Shown one piece after another: positions 1 through 12,275 of a stretch of 64,000 bases of DNA. Made by a program: the position numbers and the translations under genes. This DNA is from Fuerstiella marisgermanici (GTDB taxonomy: Bacteria; Planctomycetota; Planctomycetia; Planctomycetales; Planctomycetaceae), in contig NZ_CP017641.1 of NCBI RefSeq assembly GCF_001983935.1, forward strand, positions 1,984,001 through 2,048,000, in the 5' to 3' direction. The notes under the pieces were generated by a model. It worked only from the letters and a program-made list of their open reading frames with translations. It made no database searches and was not told the DNA's origin. Numbering within the stretch: the first letter of the stretch is position 1; the number at the start of each line of letters is the position of its first letter.

Positions 1-978
1 AAGCTCGCCAAAGCTCTGGTCGACAGCGGCCGTTCGTCGCTGGAACTGCGAGTTCGTCTGGGCGACGAAGCGGCCACGGCCGAAGCGATTGCAGCGCTAT
101 CCAACGACAAAGCACCGTCCGAGGAACGCTCAGCCGTCGCTCGCACGCTGGGAGAAGTGAAGGCGGCCGACAGCGTTGAACCGTTGCTGAACGTCGCTCT
201 TACAGCAACGGACTCCGCACTTCAGCGAGCTGCCCTGACAGCAGTCGCCGCCTTTGATGACGCAGAGATTGCCGAACGCGTACTCAATCACTTTGCGAAA
301 TTTCCAGCGGACGTGCAGCCAGCATTCTTCGACGTGATGTTTAGCCGGATCGCCTGGACTCGCCAATTGGTCAACGCGATCGCCAGTGGCACTATTCCTA
401 CGGACGGCATTCCCAACGACGTTGCTGTCCAACTAAGGATGCATTCTGATCCGTCTATCGCAAATCTTGCTACACAACATCTTGGCGAAGGGGAAGCTCT
501 GAAGCCGGAAGATATTCGGCAACGAGTTCAGCAAGTGCGAGCCATCCTTGACGGCGGAACGGGAAATCCGTACGCGGGCGAAGCGACGTTTATGACTCGC
601 TGTGCGGCGTGCCACAAACTCTTCCACAAAGGTGGCAAGGTCGGACCGGACCTGACTCCGTATCAGCGAGGCAATCTGGACACCCTGCTGACCAGCGTGG
701 TTGCTCCGAGCGCGGAAATCCGCGAGGGGTTTGAGTACATGTCGGTGGTGACGGTCGAAGGCCGCATTCTGTCCGGTTTTCTTGTCGATCAGGATAACCA
801 GATTATCACTCTACGCGTGAAGGCGGGTGAGGACGTTCGCATCGAAACCAAAGATGTGGACGAAATCGCTCCGGTCGGCCGCAGCCTGATGCCCAACGGT
901 TTGCTGAACGGTCTAAGCGATCAACAGCTAAGAGACTTCTTCGCTTACCTGAGGATCTCGCAACCAATTTCGCAGTGA
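1..978 (+). CDS. HEAT-repeat / heme-binding domain protein, 3' part
   Basis: The reading frame is open from the first base, so this is the C-terminal part of a longer protein whose start lies outside the window. The visible N-terminal half is Ala/Leu-rich helical sequence that looks like HEAT repeats. The C-terminal ~135 residues form the putative heme-binding domain typical of Planctomycetes and Verrucomicrobia: a CAACH heme c motif (bases ~601-615), GPDLT after it, and SLMPNGL near the end with a candidate axial Met. Such proteins are exported and often begin with a sugar-dehydrogenase-like propeller, which cannot be checked here. Redox partner and substrate are unknown. The gene converges on the next minus-strand gene across a hairpin. 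Confidence 0.85.
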   Translation, partial: KLAKALVDSGRSSLELRVRLGDEAATAEAIAALSNDKAPSEERSAVARTLGEVKAADSVEPLLNVALTATDSALQRAALTAVAAFDDAEIAERVLNHFAKFPADVQPAFFDVMFSRIAWTRQLVNAIASGTIPTDGIPNDVAVQLRMHSDPSIANLATQHLGEGEALKPEDIRQRVQQVRAILDGGTGNPYAGEATFMTRCAACHKLFHKGGKVGPDLTPYQRGNLDTLLTSVVAPSAEIREGFEYMSVVTVEGRILSGFLVDQDNQIITLRVKAGEDVRIETKDVDEIAPVGRSLMPNGLLNGLSDQQLRDFFAYLRISQPISQ

Positions 979-1064
979 TCGCAAACGCCTTAAGCGAAGG
1001 CACGCGGCTGATCGGACGAACGCCTTGCACTGTGTGCCATTAAGAATTTGGCCCAAAAGAAAAA

Positions 1065-1103
1065 ACGGCACACCGGCTCTGAAATTCAGAGCCGATGTGC
1101 CGT
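1065..1103 (-). terminator. Hairpin terminator between convergent genes
   Basis: Two 19-nt arms (1065-1083 and 1085-1103) are complementary with one mismatch around the centre GAAATTC. On the minus strand the hairpin is followed by a T-rich run (complement of the A-rich 1055-1065), so it suits the gene at 1150-1638. The stem is strong enough that it may also stop plus-strand transcripts. Confidence 0.75.
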
Positions 1104-1149
1104 CGCCCTACCCGATCTTCGTGGTCAGTCGCCTGACCGATATCGGCAT

Positions 1150-1638
1150 TCAGCCGGGGGTGTTCCCGCCTGAAGCTGTATGATGATTCTTAAGACCCGG
1201 TCCGACATAGCGTGGCGGTGTGCCGAGCACTTCCAGTTGTACGGTCTGTTCGCCTTCGACGGTGCCCACTACCGAAATCAGTGATCGTGTGGCATCGTTA
1301 AAGCGTTCATCGTGCTCATTGCTGAGCGAATACCATTCCAGCCGGTCGACTGATTTAAACAGATCAGTCATCCGGCACAGATCGATGCGATAGCTGACGT
1401 GATCGATCTGCCCGTCTCGCGGCCCGCCAATAATTTCGGTCGTGCCAAGGTACATCGTGACAATCCAGTTGCGGTCGCTTAACTGACAATCAAACCCAAC
1501 GCGACCGGCGTGTTCCAGAGGTTCGAACACCTCAGCTGCGTTTTGAATGAAGCTTCGCAGCCATTGTGGCCGGTGGTCTCGCCGTTCCCTGCGATTGCGA
1601 TAGTCCTCCATCTGCTGCAGCAGTTCTTCAATGGACAT
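1150..1638 (-). CDS. Hypothetical protein, 162 aa
   Basis: I do not recognise the family. The product is soluble-looking, with no signal peptide or membrane segment. It has a charged helical N-terminus (SIEELLQQMEDYRNRR) and then a mixed alpha/beta body. The ATG at 1638 is the first plausible start, with no clear ribosome binding site. The gene ends just before a hairpin terminator and is divergent from the aspartate kinase gene downstream. The composition is normal for the region, and the length and clean ends support a real gene. Confidence 0.6.
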   Translation of the reverse strand: MSIEELLQQMEDYRNRRERRDHRPQWLRSFIQNAAEVFEPLEHAGRVGFDCQLSDRNWIVTMYLGTTEIIGGPRDGQIDHVSYRIDLCRMTDLFKSVDRLEWYSLSNEHDERFNDATRSLISVVGTVEGEQTVQLEVLGTPPRYVGPGLKNHHTASGGNTPG

Positions 1639-2008
1639 TTATATGAGCCAACGGTTATAGGATGTGAAACAGTACATTCCCGCGGCAGCCTGAAGTTGTG
1701 CAGGTTGCAATTTCCAATCCGTCGGTCCCGGGATGAAAGCGTCCGATAGCTGCCATGGGGCAGGATCGCTGTCACGTAACAGGTGTATCGGGCTGACCGA
1801 ATCGGTCGGCCATAGGAATGTGCCCGCCGGTCGTCGGATCGCCCAACAGCGGGTGGATTGGTGCTGTCAGCACGCACCACAACCGTTGCGCGGCTAGTAC
1901 CGGTTGCACTCATTTTATTTCACGCCGAATTCTCTCTACACTTCCTAACCCTCGCTGACAGGGTGTTCCTGTCGCGGTTGATGTTTGAATTTTACACTCA
2001 GGTGTCCT
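1639..2008. other. Intergenic region between divergent genes
   Basis: About 370 bases between divergently transcribed genes, so it must hold promoters for both. No riboswitch-like structure (for example a lysine riboswitch ahead of the aspartate kinase) was recognised, and I could not assign -10/-35 boxes with confidence. Confidence 0.4.
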
Positions 2009-3799
2009 GTGTCGATTGTTGTACAGAAATTCGGTGGAACCAGCGTCGCGGACGCTGAAAGAATCAGTCGCGCTGCTTTGCGAGCCGTCGAGACGAAACG
2101 CGCGGGGCATCAGGTTGTGATGGTCGTGAGTGCTCGGGGCAAAAAGACGGACGAACTGGTCAGTCTGGCCTCAGAAATCACCAAAAAGCCGCGTCCTCGC
2201 GAAATGGACATGCTGCTGTCGACGGGTGAGCAGGAGTCCTGTGCTTTGATGGCAATGGCCGTCCACGAGCTGGGTGAGGAAGCCATCAGCCTGACGGGGG
2301 CTCAGATTGGCGTAAAAACAGACGGCAGCCACACCAAAGCTCGCATCATCAGTATTTCGACCCAACGTATGAAGGATGCTCTGGACGCCGGGCAGATCGT
2401 GATCGCGGCCGGGTTTCAGGGCGTGGACGAAAACTTCGACATCACAACGCTGGGGCGAGGTGGCAGCGACACGACTGCCGCCGCACTCGCCGCCGTGCTG
2501 GACGCGGAACTTTGCGAAATCTACACCGACGTCGAAGGCGTGTTTACGACAGACCCGCGAGTCGTCGCGGATGCTGCTAAAGTCGAGCAGGTTTCGTACG
2601 ACGAAATGCTGGAACTCGCAAGCCTGGGGGCTGGCGTGATGCATTCGCGTTCGATTGAATTTGCGAAGAAATACCACGTCAACCTAAAGGTGAAGCCGTC
2701 GTATTCCAACGGCCCCGGCACGTTAATTGGCCCCGTCCCGGTGGCCCCTGCGCCGATGGTGACGGGCGTCGCCTTTGTCCGGAATGAAGCCCGAGTCAGC
2801 CTGATTGACGTTCCGGATCAGCCGGGGGTGATGAGCGAAGTGTTTTCGCGGCTGTCCGAAAACAAAATTCCCGTCGACATGGTCGTGCAAAACGTGGGAG
2901 TCAACGGAACGGCCGATATCTCGTTCACGGTGGCAGAAGATGACCTCGAAAAAGCACTGCAAGTGGGCGATGCGGCCACCGCATCGTTGGGCGGAACCGT
3001 CGAATCACTGGGCAACATGTCGAAGGTGTCAGTCGTCGGCCACGGCATGCAGACTCACACAGGCGTCGCCGCGCAGATGTTCTCGATCCTTGCGGAGCAC
3101 GACGTGAACATCAACATGGTGACCACCAGTGAAATCAAGATCTCCGTCCTGATTGATCACGACCTGTGCGAAAAAGCGACGCGAGCCATCCATTCGGGGT
3201 TCCATCTCGATCGAAAGGAAACCGCGACACCAGAAATTGGCGTAGCATCGCCCAACATACCTCGAGCGCGAACCGACCGCGACGCTACCAAGCTGGAAGA
3301 AGACATTGTGTCTCGACTTAGCGGCATGGAAGACACCGTTGTCAGCGACATTTACGGCGACGATTCTCAGGCCCGCGTCACCATCACTCAACTGCCCGAC
3401 ACCCCGGGGATCGCAGCCCGCATTTTCGCAGCGGTGGCCAACGGCGGCATTCTGGTGGACATGATCATTCAGAACGCGGCTCAGGACGGCCGAGCCATCA
3501 TTTCGTTGACGGTACCTTCCGATGACGTGGGACAATGTATCGAACTGCTGCGAACTGCGGCTGGCGATAATCCCGATGTGCAGTTTTCCTTCGATCAACG
3601 GATCGGCAAGCTGTCAGTTGTCGGGATCGGCCTTCGTAGTCACACCGATGTGGGAGCTCGCATGTTTCGCACCCTGGCAGACAATTCCATCAACGTGCAA
3701 ATGGTCAACACCAGCGAAATCAAAGTCAGCGTCGTCGTGGCGGCGGAAGAGATCGATAAAGCACTGACGGCTCTACGTGGCACGTTTGGCGTTTCGTGA
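2009..3799 (+). CDS. lysC: Aspartate kinase with four ACT domains
   Basis: Catalyses ATP-dependent phosphorylation of L-aspartate, the first step to lysine, threonine, methionine and diaminopimelate. The N-terminal amino-acid kinase domain (about residues 1-250) starts [11 protein letters not shown] and contains [11 protein letters not shown] and the [12 protein letters not shown] segment. It is followed by four ACT-type modules in two tandem pairs (each pair has motifs such as [16 protein letters not shown] and [22 protein letters not shown]). This is the long ~600-residue form known from cyanobacteria, longer than the usual two-ACT enzyme. The GTG at 2009 is chosen because it sits right before the conserved N-terminus with AGG upstream. 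A TTG at 1985 would add eight residues. Feedback control by lysine and/or threonine is expected from the family. Confidence 0.93.
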   Translation: MSIVVQKFGGTSVADAERISRAALRAVETKRAGHQVVMVVSARGKKTDELVSLASEITKKPRPREMDMLLSTGEQESCALMAMAVHELGEEAISLTGAQIGVKTDGSHTKARIISISTQRMKDALDAGQIVIAAGFQGVDENFDITTLGRGGSDTTAAALAAVLDAELCEIYTDVEGVFTTDPRVVADAAKVEQVSYDEMLELASLGAGVMHSRSIEFAKKYHVNLKVKPSYSNGPGTLIGPVPVAPAPMVTGVAFVRNEARVSLIDVPDQPGVMSEVFSRLSENKIPVDMVVQNVGVNGTADISFTVAEDDLEKALQVGDAATASLGGTVESLGNMSKVSVVGHGMQTHTGVAAQMFSILAEHDVNINMVTTSEIKISVLIDHDLCEKATRAIHSGFHLDRKETATPEIGVASPNIPRARTDRDATKLEEDIVSRLSGMEDTVVSDIYGDDSQARVTITQLPDTPGIAARIFAAVANGGILVDMIIQNAAQDGRAIISLTVPSDDVGQCIELLRTAAGDNPDVQFSFDQRIGKLSVVGIGLRSHTDVGARMFRTLADNSINVQMVNTSEIKVSVVVAAEEIDKALTALRGTFGVS

Positions 3800-3868
3800 A
3801 GGCGGATCGTTCGTTCGTGCGGCTGAGGCTTCCTGAGCCGCAGATTCCATCTTCGGCTGCGCGGCGTA

Positions 3869-5317
3869 TTAATCGTCCGGCGTCAGGATTTTCATACCCT
3901 GGTCGAACCCTGGATCGTTCCAACGATCGATGACGTGGCCGCCACTGTCCGTGCCATCGGGACCGACGCTCCAAACCACAGCCGTCGCGGACGCCGCTTC
4001 GTGGCGATAGCCCATTGGCGTTTGGTCCGGAGCAAACGGATCTGACGGCCACTCGCTGAGGTACTCATTCAGAATCTGCTCCAGTGTATCGGGCAGTCTG
4101 CCGGGCTCTCGAAAGGACAATTGCGCGGACAACACTACCACCAACTGCTTCTGCCTTGTCTGTTCACGCAGAATACCCTGGCCCAGAGGCATGCCTCGGC
4201 CGACGGCCCGCATTGCCACGGGCGATCGAGCACAAAAGCGTTCGATATCAGTGACTGGGACGGACTCACGGTCTTCTCCGGCGATTCTGGCCTCAAACAG
4301 GTAGGGAGGAACTATGCGTTGCGGCGATTGCATGTGCTTCGGCAGATCGCACTGCGACAGCCAGTTCTCATACGTCAGCCTGATCACCCGCTTTCCGACC
4401 TCCGGTTCGTTTCTTAAGAAGGACAACAGCGGTTGGCTCTCATCTTTAAACGCATCAAAACTGGATGCGGGCGAATACCTTTGCAGCGTGTCCATCTGTA
4501 GGAAATACTCACTGCGCAGGTTTGTCGACATCGGTTTGGTTAGCCCATAGTCTTCCACGATGTTCGACAGTGCAGTGAGTAGTAGTTCCGAATCCACGGC
4601 AGAGTCTGCCGCCCGTGCAGGGATGCTCGTACTCACTTCCGCGTGAAAGCTCGCCGCCATTAACCTATCGATCGCGCGACCGTGCATACCAACGTGGCGA
4701 CTGTGACGAAAAGCCACGCGCAACCACTCCCACGCTTCCGCCGGGCTTCCAGTGGCTCTTAGGCGCACCGCTTCCAGACGAGCCAGTTTCGACAGCGGCC
4801 AGTGCTGTCCAATGCTGACAAACGTTTCGTACGACTGTTCTTTCGGCTGTACAGTCCACGCCTCGTCCAGCTTCGCCCCCTGCTTCATCAGTTCGAGTGT
4901 GGGGCGACTGCTGTCCAGCCACGCTCTGATTCCAGGCGTCGCGTGCGTCCAGCCTTTATCAAGCGCCCGTTGCAGCTCGTCAACGGCGTTCCCTTCGGAA
5001 TCGACGGCATCCGAATCCGGTTGTTCCGGGGGGACCGCCGCTTGATAGTACAACACGGCGTTGGCGTCATCGCCGGAGACGACCGTGCCAAATTTTTCGA
5101 CGTCAAACGGGGCACCGATGTCCGGCAACCCAGCAAGTTGCGCACGTCGATAGAGAAACGGTGCCGCAGCAGCGATGGCTACAAAAACAAAGGCGATAAC
5201 TCCAAGCACGCGTTTAAGGCGACGAAGGCGCCGACAATGCTTGCAAAGCACATCCGGGCGGCCCTTCACTGGCAAGTCGAGTGCCTCGCCGCACAGCTCA
5301 CAGCGTTCTGATGCCAT
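3869..5317 (-). CDS. Hypothetical membrane-anchored protein with N-terminal zinc ribbon
   Basis: The product begins with a short zinc-ribbon-like segment (CELCGEAL ... LCKHCRR), followed by a basic stretch and one transmembrane helix (VLGVIAFVFVAIAAAAPFLY). A ~420-residue domain of unknown fold comes next. The C-terminal part ends in a WPSDPFAPDQ/GYRH-like segment and WSVGPDGTDSGG, resembling the tail of type II secretion pseudopilin-like proteins of Planctomycetes (inference). I chose ATG at 5317 because it places the Cys motif at the N-terminus. The frame is open to 5389. It is convergent with the aspartate kinase gene. Confidence 0.7.
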   Translation of the reverse strand: MASERCELCGEALDLPVKGRPDVLCKHCRRLRRLKRVLGVIAFVFVAIAAAAPFLYRRAQLAGLPDIGAPFDVEKFGTVVSGDDANAVLYYQAAVPPEQPDSDAVDSEGNAVDELQRALDKGWTHATPGIRAWLDSSRPTLELMKQGAKLDEAWTVQPKEQSYETFVSIGQHWPLSKLARLEAVRLRATGSPAEAWEWLRVAFRHSRHVGMHGRAIDRLMAASFHAEVSTSIPARAADSAVDSELLLTALSNIVEDYGLTKPMSTNLRSEYFLQMDTLQRYSPASSFDAFKDESQPLLSFLRNEPEVGKRVIRLTYENWLSQCDLPKHMQSPQRIVPPYLFEARIAGEDRESVPVTDIERFCARSPVAMRAVGRGMPLGQGILREQTRQKQLVVVLSAQLSFREPGRLPDTLEQILNEYLSEWPSDPFAPDQTPMGYRHEAASATAVVWSVGPDGTDSGGHVIDRWNDPGFDQGMKILTPDD

Positions 5318-5497
5318 TTGATCACTCTGGGGCCGAGATTCATTCGTTCCTACAGAGGGACGAACGAACGCAGGACCACTGCGGATCAACGTTCTCAGCG
5401 AAAACGGAGCAAACGGGACTCAGACGAAAGATCACACGGCTGAGCACTGCTGAACGAAGCAGCGGCGACCCGATCGGAACGGGACGCGGTCGTTCAA

Positions 5498-5734
5498 CTA
5501 AGACTCTTTCGACAGATACAACCGCTGGATGTCTTCCAAGGTGACCGTGATGACACGCGTGAAACCAGTGTGGCTGCGAGAGTAATCAATGTTCGCGGCC
5601 AGTTGCGGCTGGCGGTGAATTTCACTGGCAACCCACGCTCGATCTTCCGGCGACAAATCGCCGACGGAATCGTCCCACAACGTGCGAGTCTCCATCACCA
5701 GATCGTCAATGCGAGGATCAAATTTCTTGGCCAT
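5498..5734 (-). CDS. Small hypothetical protein, 78 aa
   Basis: A short acidic, soluble protein starting MAKKFDPRIDDLVMETR, with no membrane segment. It lies downstream of atpC on the same strand, 157 bases after its stop, so it might be read through from the ATP synthase operon. No known domain was recognised. The support is the ATG with a regular coding-like composition and a position that overlaps no other gene. Confidence 0.55.
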   Translation of the reverse strand: MAKKFDPRIDDLVMETRTLWDDSVGDLSPEDRAWVASEIHRQPQLAANIDYSRSHTGFTRVITVTLEDIQRLYLSKES

Positions 5735-5891
5735 GGTGCTTTCTCGTAGCCTAACTCGTAAGAGTCAAACAATTTACGCTTACGATCAATGGTCGACTGC
5801 AATTATGAAATTGGCGCCCAGCGTTTTCAGCTGCGCTATTTGCTAAGCCTCGCCGGACGGGATGGACTCTGATGAGTCGAATGACGGCAGG

Positions 5892-6290
5892 CTACTCAAC
5901 AGAGGCCAGGTTGACAAGTTTGCGAGCTCGATCCAGCTTGCGTCTCAGGACTTCCATTTCTTCGTCCGACGTCGCTTTTTCGGCATTGGCTTCAGCCAGT
6001 TCTTTGGCTGCCGCAGCTTTGCTGATCTTCGAAACCGGCTGCGCTGAATTGGTCAGCACTGAAACCTGCTCGCCTTTGATCTGAATGAATCCGCCTTCGA
6101 TGAAATACGATTCGCTCTGACCGTCGATGCCGCTTAGCTTCAGTTCCCCAACGCCAAGGCGCCCCACCAACGGGGCTCGCCCGGGATAGACTCCCGCACT
6201 ACCGTCGAACATGGGAACTCGGATCGACGCCACAGGGCGGTCGAACAAAGTTTTCTCCGGGGTGACTAATACTAAGCGAAGGTCTAACAC
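5892..6290 (-). CDS. atpC: ATP synthase F1 epsilon subunit
   Basis: Subunit epsilon of F1, part of the central rotor stalk, cytoplasmic face. The first ~85 residues are the beta-sandwich domain (LRLVLVTPEKTLFD, FDGSAGVYPGRAPLV, EGGFIQIKGEQVSVLTN). The last ~45 form the two-helix C-terminal domain that can inhibit ATP hydrolysis. The start is a GTG at 6290; no in-frame ATG is better placed. It is the last gene of the operon and is separated from atpD by a 155-base gap holding a TIR-bounded repeat. The 132-residue length is normal. Confidence 0.95.
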   Translation of the reverse strand: MLDLRLVLVTPEKTLFDRPVASIRVPMFDGSAGVYPGRAPLVGRLGVGELKLSGIDGQSESYFIEGGFIQIKGEQVSVLTNSAQPVSKISKAAAAKELAEANAEKATSDEEMEVLRRKLDRARKLVNLASVE

Positions 6291-6303
6291 GATGGATTCT
6301 TTC

Positions 6304-6445
6304 GTAGACCGACCTCTCCGAGTCGATCCATTCCGTTATCTTGTTTTCTAATCGGCCAACAACTCTTGCTGATTAGATTGCTCTGCTTCAGCAACACATT
6401 CCGAAAACCTTGCCACTCGCTCAACTCGGAGAGATCGAGCGGTGA

Positions 6446-6446
<1 letters not shown>
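6304..6446. repeat. TIR-bounded repeat between atpC and atpD
   Basis: The left end begins GTAGACCGACCTCTCCGAG. The right end read on the other strand gives CGCTCGATCTCTCCGAGTTG. These are imperfect terminal inverted repeats of ~25 bases. The same ends bound the repeat at 8913-9060. The internal sequence holds a CTAATC...GATTAG stem and differs from the other copy. It codes for nothing obvious and lies inside the operon transcript, so it should fold in mRNA. Confidence 0.6.
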
Positions 6447-8006
<1,560 letters not shown>

Positions 8007-8017
8007 GTTTGCTTTGC

Positions 8018-8902
8018 TTACTCCAACGCCGCGGCCCCGCCGATGATTTCGGCAAGCTCCGACGTGATGCCCGCCTGGCGAGCTCGGTTGTATTGCTGTT
8101 TCAGATCGCCCGCCATCTCGTCCGCGTTCTCGGTGGCTCCCTTCATCGCAACCATTCGAGCAATCTGCTCGCTGACCGCGGCGTCGAGGAAGCACTTGAA
8201 CAACTTGGCTCGAAAAGCGGCCGGAACGATCTCTTCCAAAATTTCCTGTGGAGAAGGCTGGAAGTCGTAGTCCACCGCACCAGCGCCCGCCGACTCACCT
8301 TCATCCGTGTCACCAGACAGGCTGGAGAGCGGCAGAATTGACTCCACAATGGCATGCTGCCGCGAAATCGATTCAAAAGAGGTGTACGAAACGTCCAGAC
8401 GATCGATGCGACCAGCGATGTAGTCTTCGACGTAGCGAGTTCCCAGTTCATCGACTTCAGCAAACGTAGGAGCGTCTTCGAAGTGCGTGTAACTTTGGTC
8501 CATCGCAATTTTCTGGAAGTTCAGGAACTTGATTCCTCGCTTACCGCTGACTTCCAGCGAGTAATCAATCCCGTCTTCCTTCAACTGCTTAATGTGCTTC
8601 AACGTGTTGCGAAGCACGGCTCCGTTGTAGCCGCCGCACAGACCTCGATTAGAAGTCAGCACGAGCAACACGGACTTCTTGGTTTCCGAACGTTTCTCAA
8701 GCAGCGGGTGTGAGAACTTCAGATCCGCCGAGCCAAGATCACCCACGATTTCGGAGATCTTTCGGGTATAAGCGGCCGCTTCGGTGGCGCGGTCCATGGC
8801 TTTCTTGAAACGGCTGGTCGCAATCAGTTCCATCGTCCGCGTAATCTTGCGGATGTTGCGAACGGATTTCAGCCGTTTGATAAGTAAGCGTGCGTTGGCC
8901 AT
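8018..8902 (-). CDS. atpG: ATP synthase F1 gamma subunit
   Basis: Central rotor shaft of F1. The N-terminal helix MANARLLIKRLKSVRNIRKITRTMELIA and the C-terminal helix (QYNRARQAGITSELAEIIGG) are the conserved coiled-coil ends. The TSNRGLCGGYN segment is the family signature. The length of 294 residues is normal. There is a Ser/Gly/Asp-rich insertion around residues 200-215 (GDTDEGESAGAGA). The ATG at 8902 lies just inside the left end of a TIR-bounded repeat upstream. Confidence 0.96.
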   Translation of the reverse strand: MANARLLIKRLKSVRNIRKITRTMELIATSRFKKAMDRATEAAAYTRKISEIVGDLGSADLKFSHPLLEKRSETKKSVLLVLTSNRGLCGGYNGAVLRNTLKHIKQLKEDGIDYSLEVSGKRGIKFLNFQKIAMDQSYTHFEDAPTFAEVDELGTRYVEDYIAGRIDRLDVSYTSFESISRQHAIVESILPLSSLSGDTDEGESAGAGAVDYDFQPSPQEILEEIVPAAFRAKLFKCFLDAAVSEQIARMVAMKGATENADEMAGDLKQQYNRARQAGITSELAEIIGGAAALE

Positions 8903-8912
8903 GAGATATTCC

Positions 8913-9056
8913 GTAGACCGACCACTCCGAGTCGGTCCCGTTCAGCTTTCAATTCTCTGAACGCGGACGAATCATCGTTCCGCGCGTTCTTTGTGTTCGT
9001 CACCGTTGACTGCGACTATCGTGCACACCGCGATTGCTCAGTTCGGAGAAACCGAG

Positions 9057-9060
<4 letters not shown>
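8913..9060. repeat. TIR-bounded repeat between atpG and atpA
   Basis: The left end is GTAGACCGACCACTCCGAG. The right end on the minus strand begins GTAGCTCGGTTTCTCCGAAC. The TAG in that right end is the stop codon of atpA. Inside is a strong stem around 8957-8987 (GAACGCG...CGCGTTC type). It shares its ends with 6304-6446. It looks like a MITE or REP derivative sitting exactly in the intergenic gap. Confidence 0.6.
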
Positions 9061-11166
<2,106 letters not shown>

Positions 11167-11172
11167 ATCAGG

Positions 11173-11844
11173 TTATGCTCCAACTTCTTCCAGAGCTTCG
11201 TTGATCAGGCGGTCCTGATCTTCATCACTTAGTGCTCGCCCCAGAACGCGTTCCGTGGCAGCGGCCACTTGAGCATTCACTGACGTAAACACTTCAGACA
11301 ACGCCGTGTTCTTGGCCTGAGCAATTTCCTCAGTGGCGCGAACTCGCATCGAATCCACATCCGCCTGAGCTTTCGCCACGATGTCGTGACTGGTACGTTC
11401 AGCATCTCGCCTGGCTTCGGCCACCATCTCGGCCACAGTGCCTTCGGCTTCACGAAGTTTGTCTTCGTATTCGGCCATTAGCGCCTGTGACTTTCGCTGA
11501 TTTTCTTCTGCCTGAGCGATCGCCGTACGAATGCCGGCTTCGCGTTTGTCCAGCCCTTCGATCATTGGCCCCCATGCCATCTTCTTCATCACGAAGAGGA
11601 AGACAAGAAAGGTGATCAGCGACCACAATGCCAGGTCACTCTGAAAATTCATCGGCAGACCCGTGTCATGGGCGTCGCCATGACCATCTGCTTCAGCTTC
11701 ATCGTGAACGTGCTCTGCAGCTTCCGCTTCAGCCGTCGGATGATCCTCGTCCGCCATGCCCGAAGCCGGAAACGCCAGCAACGAACAGCAAAGAACGACG
11801 GCCATCGGCCAACAGGAGCCGGGGATTAGATTGAGTCGCCTCAT
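11173..11844 (-). CDS. atpF: ATP synthase Fo b subunit with N-terminal extension
   Basis: Peripheral stalk b subunit. A cleavable-looking signal peptide (CWPMAVVLCCSLLAFPASGMA) is followed by an Asp/Glu/His-rich segment (about residues 35-60, HVHDEAEADGHGDAHD). The real b membrane helix (LALWSLITFLVFLFVM) comes next, then a long charged coiled coil. The signal peptide plus acidic-His spacer is longer than in E. coli AtpF. ATG at 11844 is preferred; the frame is open to 11880. It sits in operon order between atpE and atpH. Confidence 0.92.
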   Translation of the reverse strand: MRRLNLIPGSCWPMAVVLCCSLLAFPASGMADEDHPTAEAEAAEHVHDEAEADGHGDAHDTGLPMNFQSDLALWSLITFLVFLFVMKKMAWGPMIEGLDKREAGIRTAIAQAEENQRKSQALMAEYEDKLREAEGTVAEMVAEARRDAERTSHDIVAKAQADVDSMRVRATEEIAQAKNTALSEVFTSVNAQVAAATERVLGRALSDEDQDRLINEALEEVGA

Positions 11845-11900
11845 AACCACACCAAAACGCAAAACAGACAGTGATCGCAAACGGAAACCGAACGGTGCTG

Positions 11901-12191
11901 CTATTGAATAAGACAGACAACCAAGCCAATTACAGCCGCACCTTCCACCATCGCCGCAACGATGATCATTGCACCGCGGATGTCTCCAGCAACTTCCGGC
12001 TGACGAGCCATGTTTTCGAACGCAGCTGCAGCCAACTTGCTGATACCCAGGCCAGCACCCAGAACAACGATGCCGGCACCAATTGTTGTCAGCACCATTG
12101 GGGCACCGCTCTCATCCTGCGCCATTGCAGGAACGACCATTGCCAGAAATGCAGCACAAACCAGAATGGTCTTTTGAATAAACTGACTCAC
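11901..12191 (-). CDS. atpE: ATP synthase Fo c subunit with signal peptide
   Basis: Proteolipid ring subunit. GTG at 12191 is chosen because GAGGAG lies upstream and the product then begins with a signal-like helix (FIQKTILVCAAFLAMVVPAMA). Two transmembrane helices follow: the first is glycine-rich (GAGIVVLGAGLG), then the polar loop with ARQPE, then the second with the ion-binding Glu in VAAMVEGAAVIG. The Glu is not followed by Ser/Thr and helix 1 lacks the Gln of sodium-type rings, so proton coupling is the likelier reading (inference). The length is 96 residues before processing. Confidence 0.94.
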   Translation of the reverse strand: MSQFIQKTILVCAAFLAMVVPAMAQDESGAPMVLTTIGAGIVVLGAGLGISKLAAAAFENMARQPEVAGDIRGAMIIVAAMVEGAAVIGLVVCLIQ

Positions 12192-12275
12192 AAGAGTAAC
12201 TCCTCTTCTAATGTCCGGAACAGAGACGTAGATTTTCGACGCTCGCAGAAATCGCACGAGCACAAGTCCGAAAAC

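Noticed and set aside
1639-2008. Possible lysine riboswitch ahead of aspartate kinase
   Set aside because: I looked for it because of the gene, but no matching conserved core or structure is visible.
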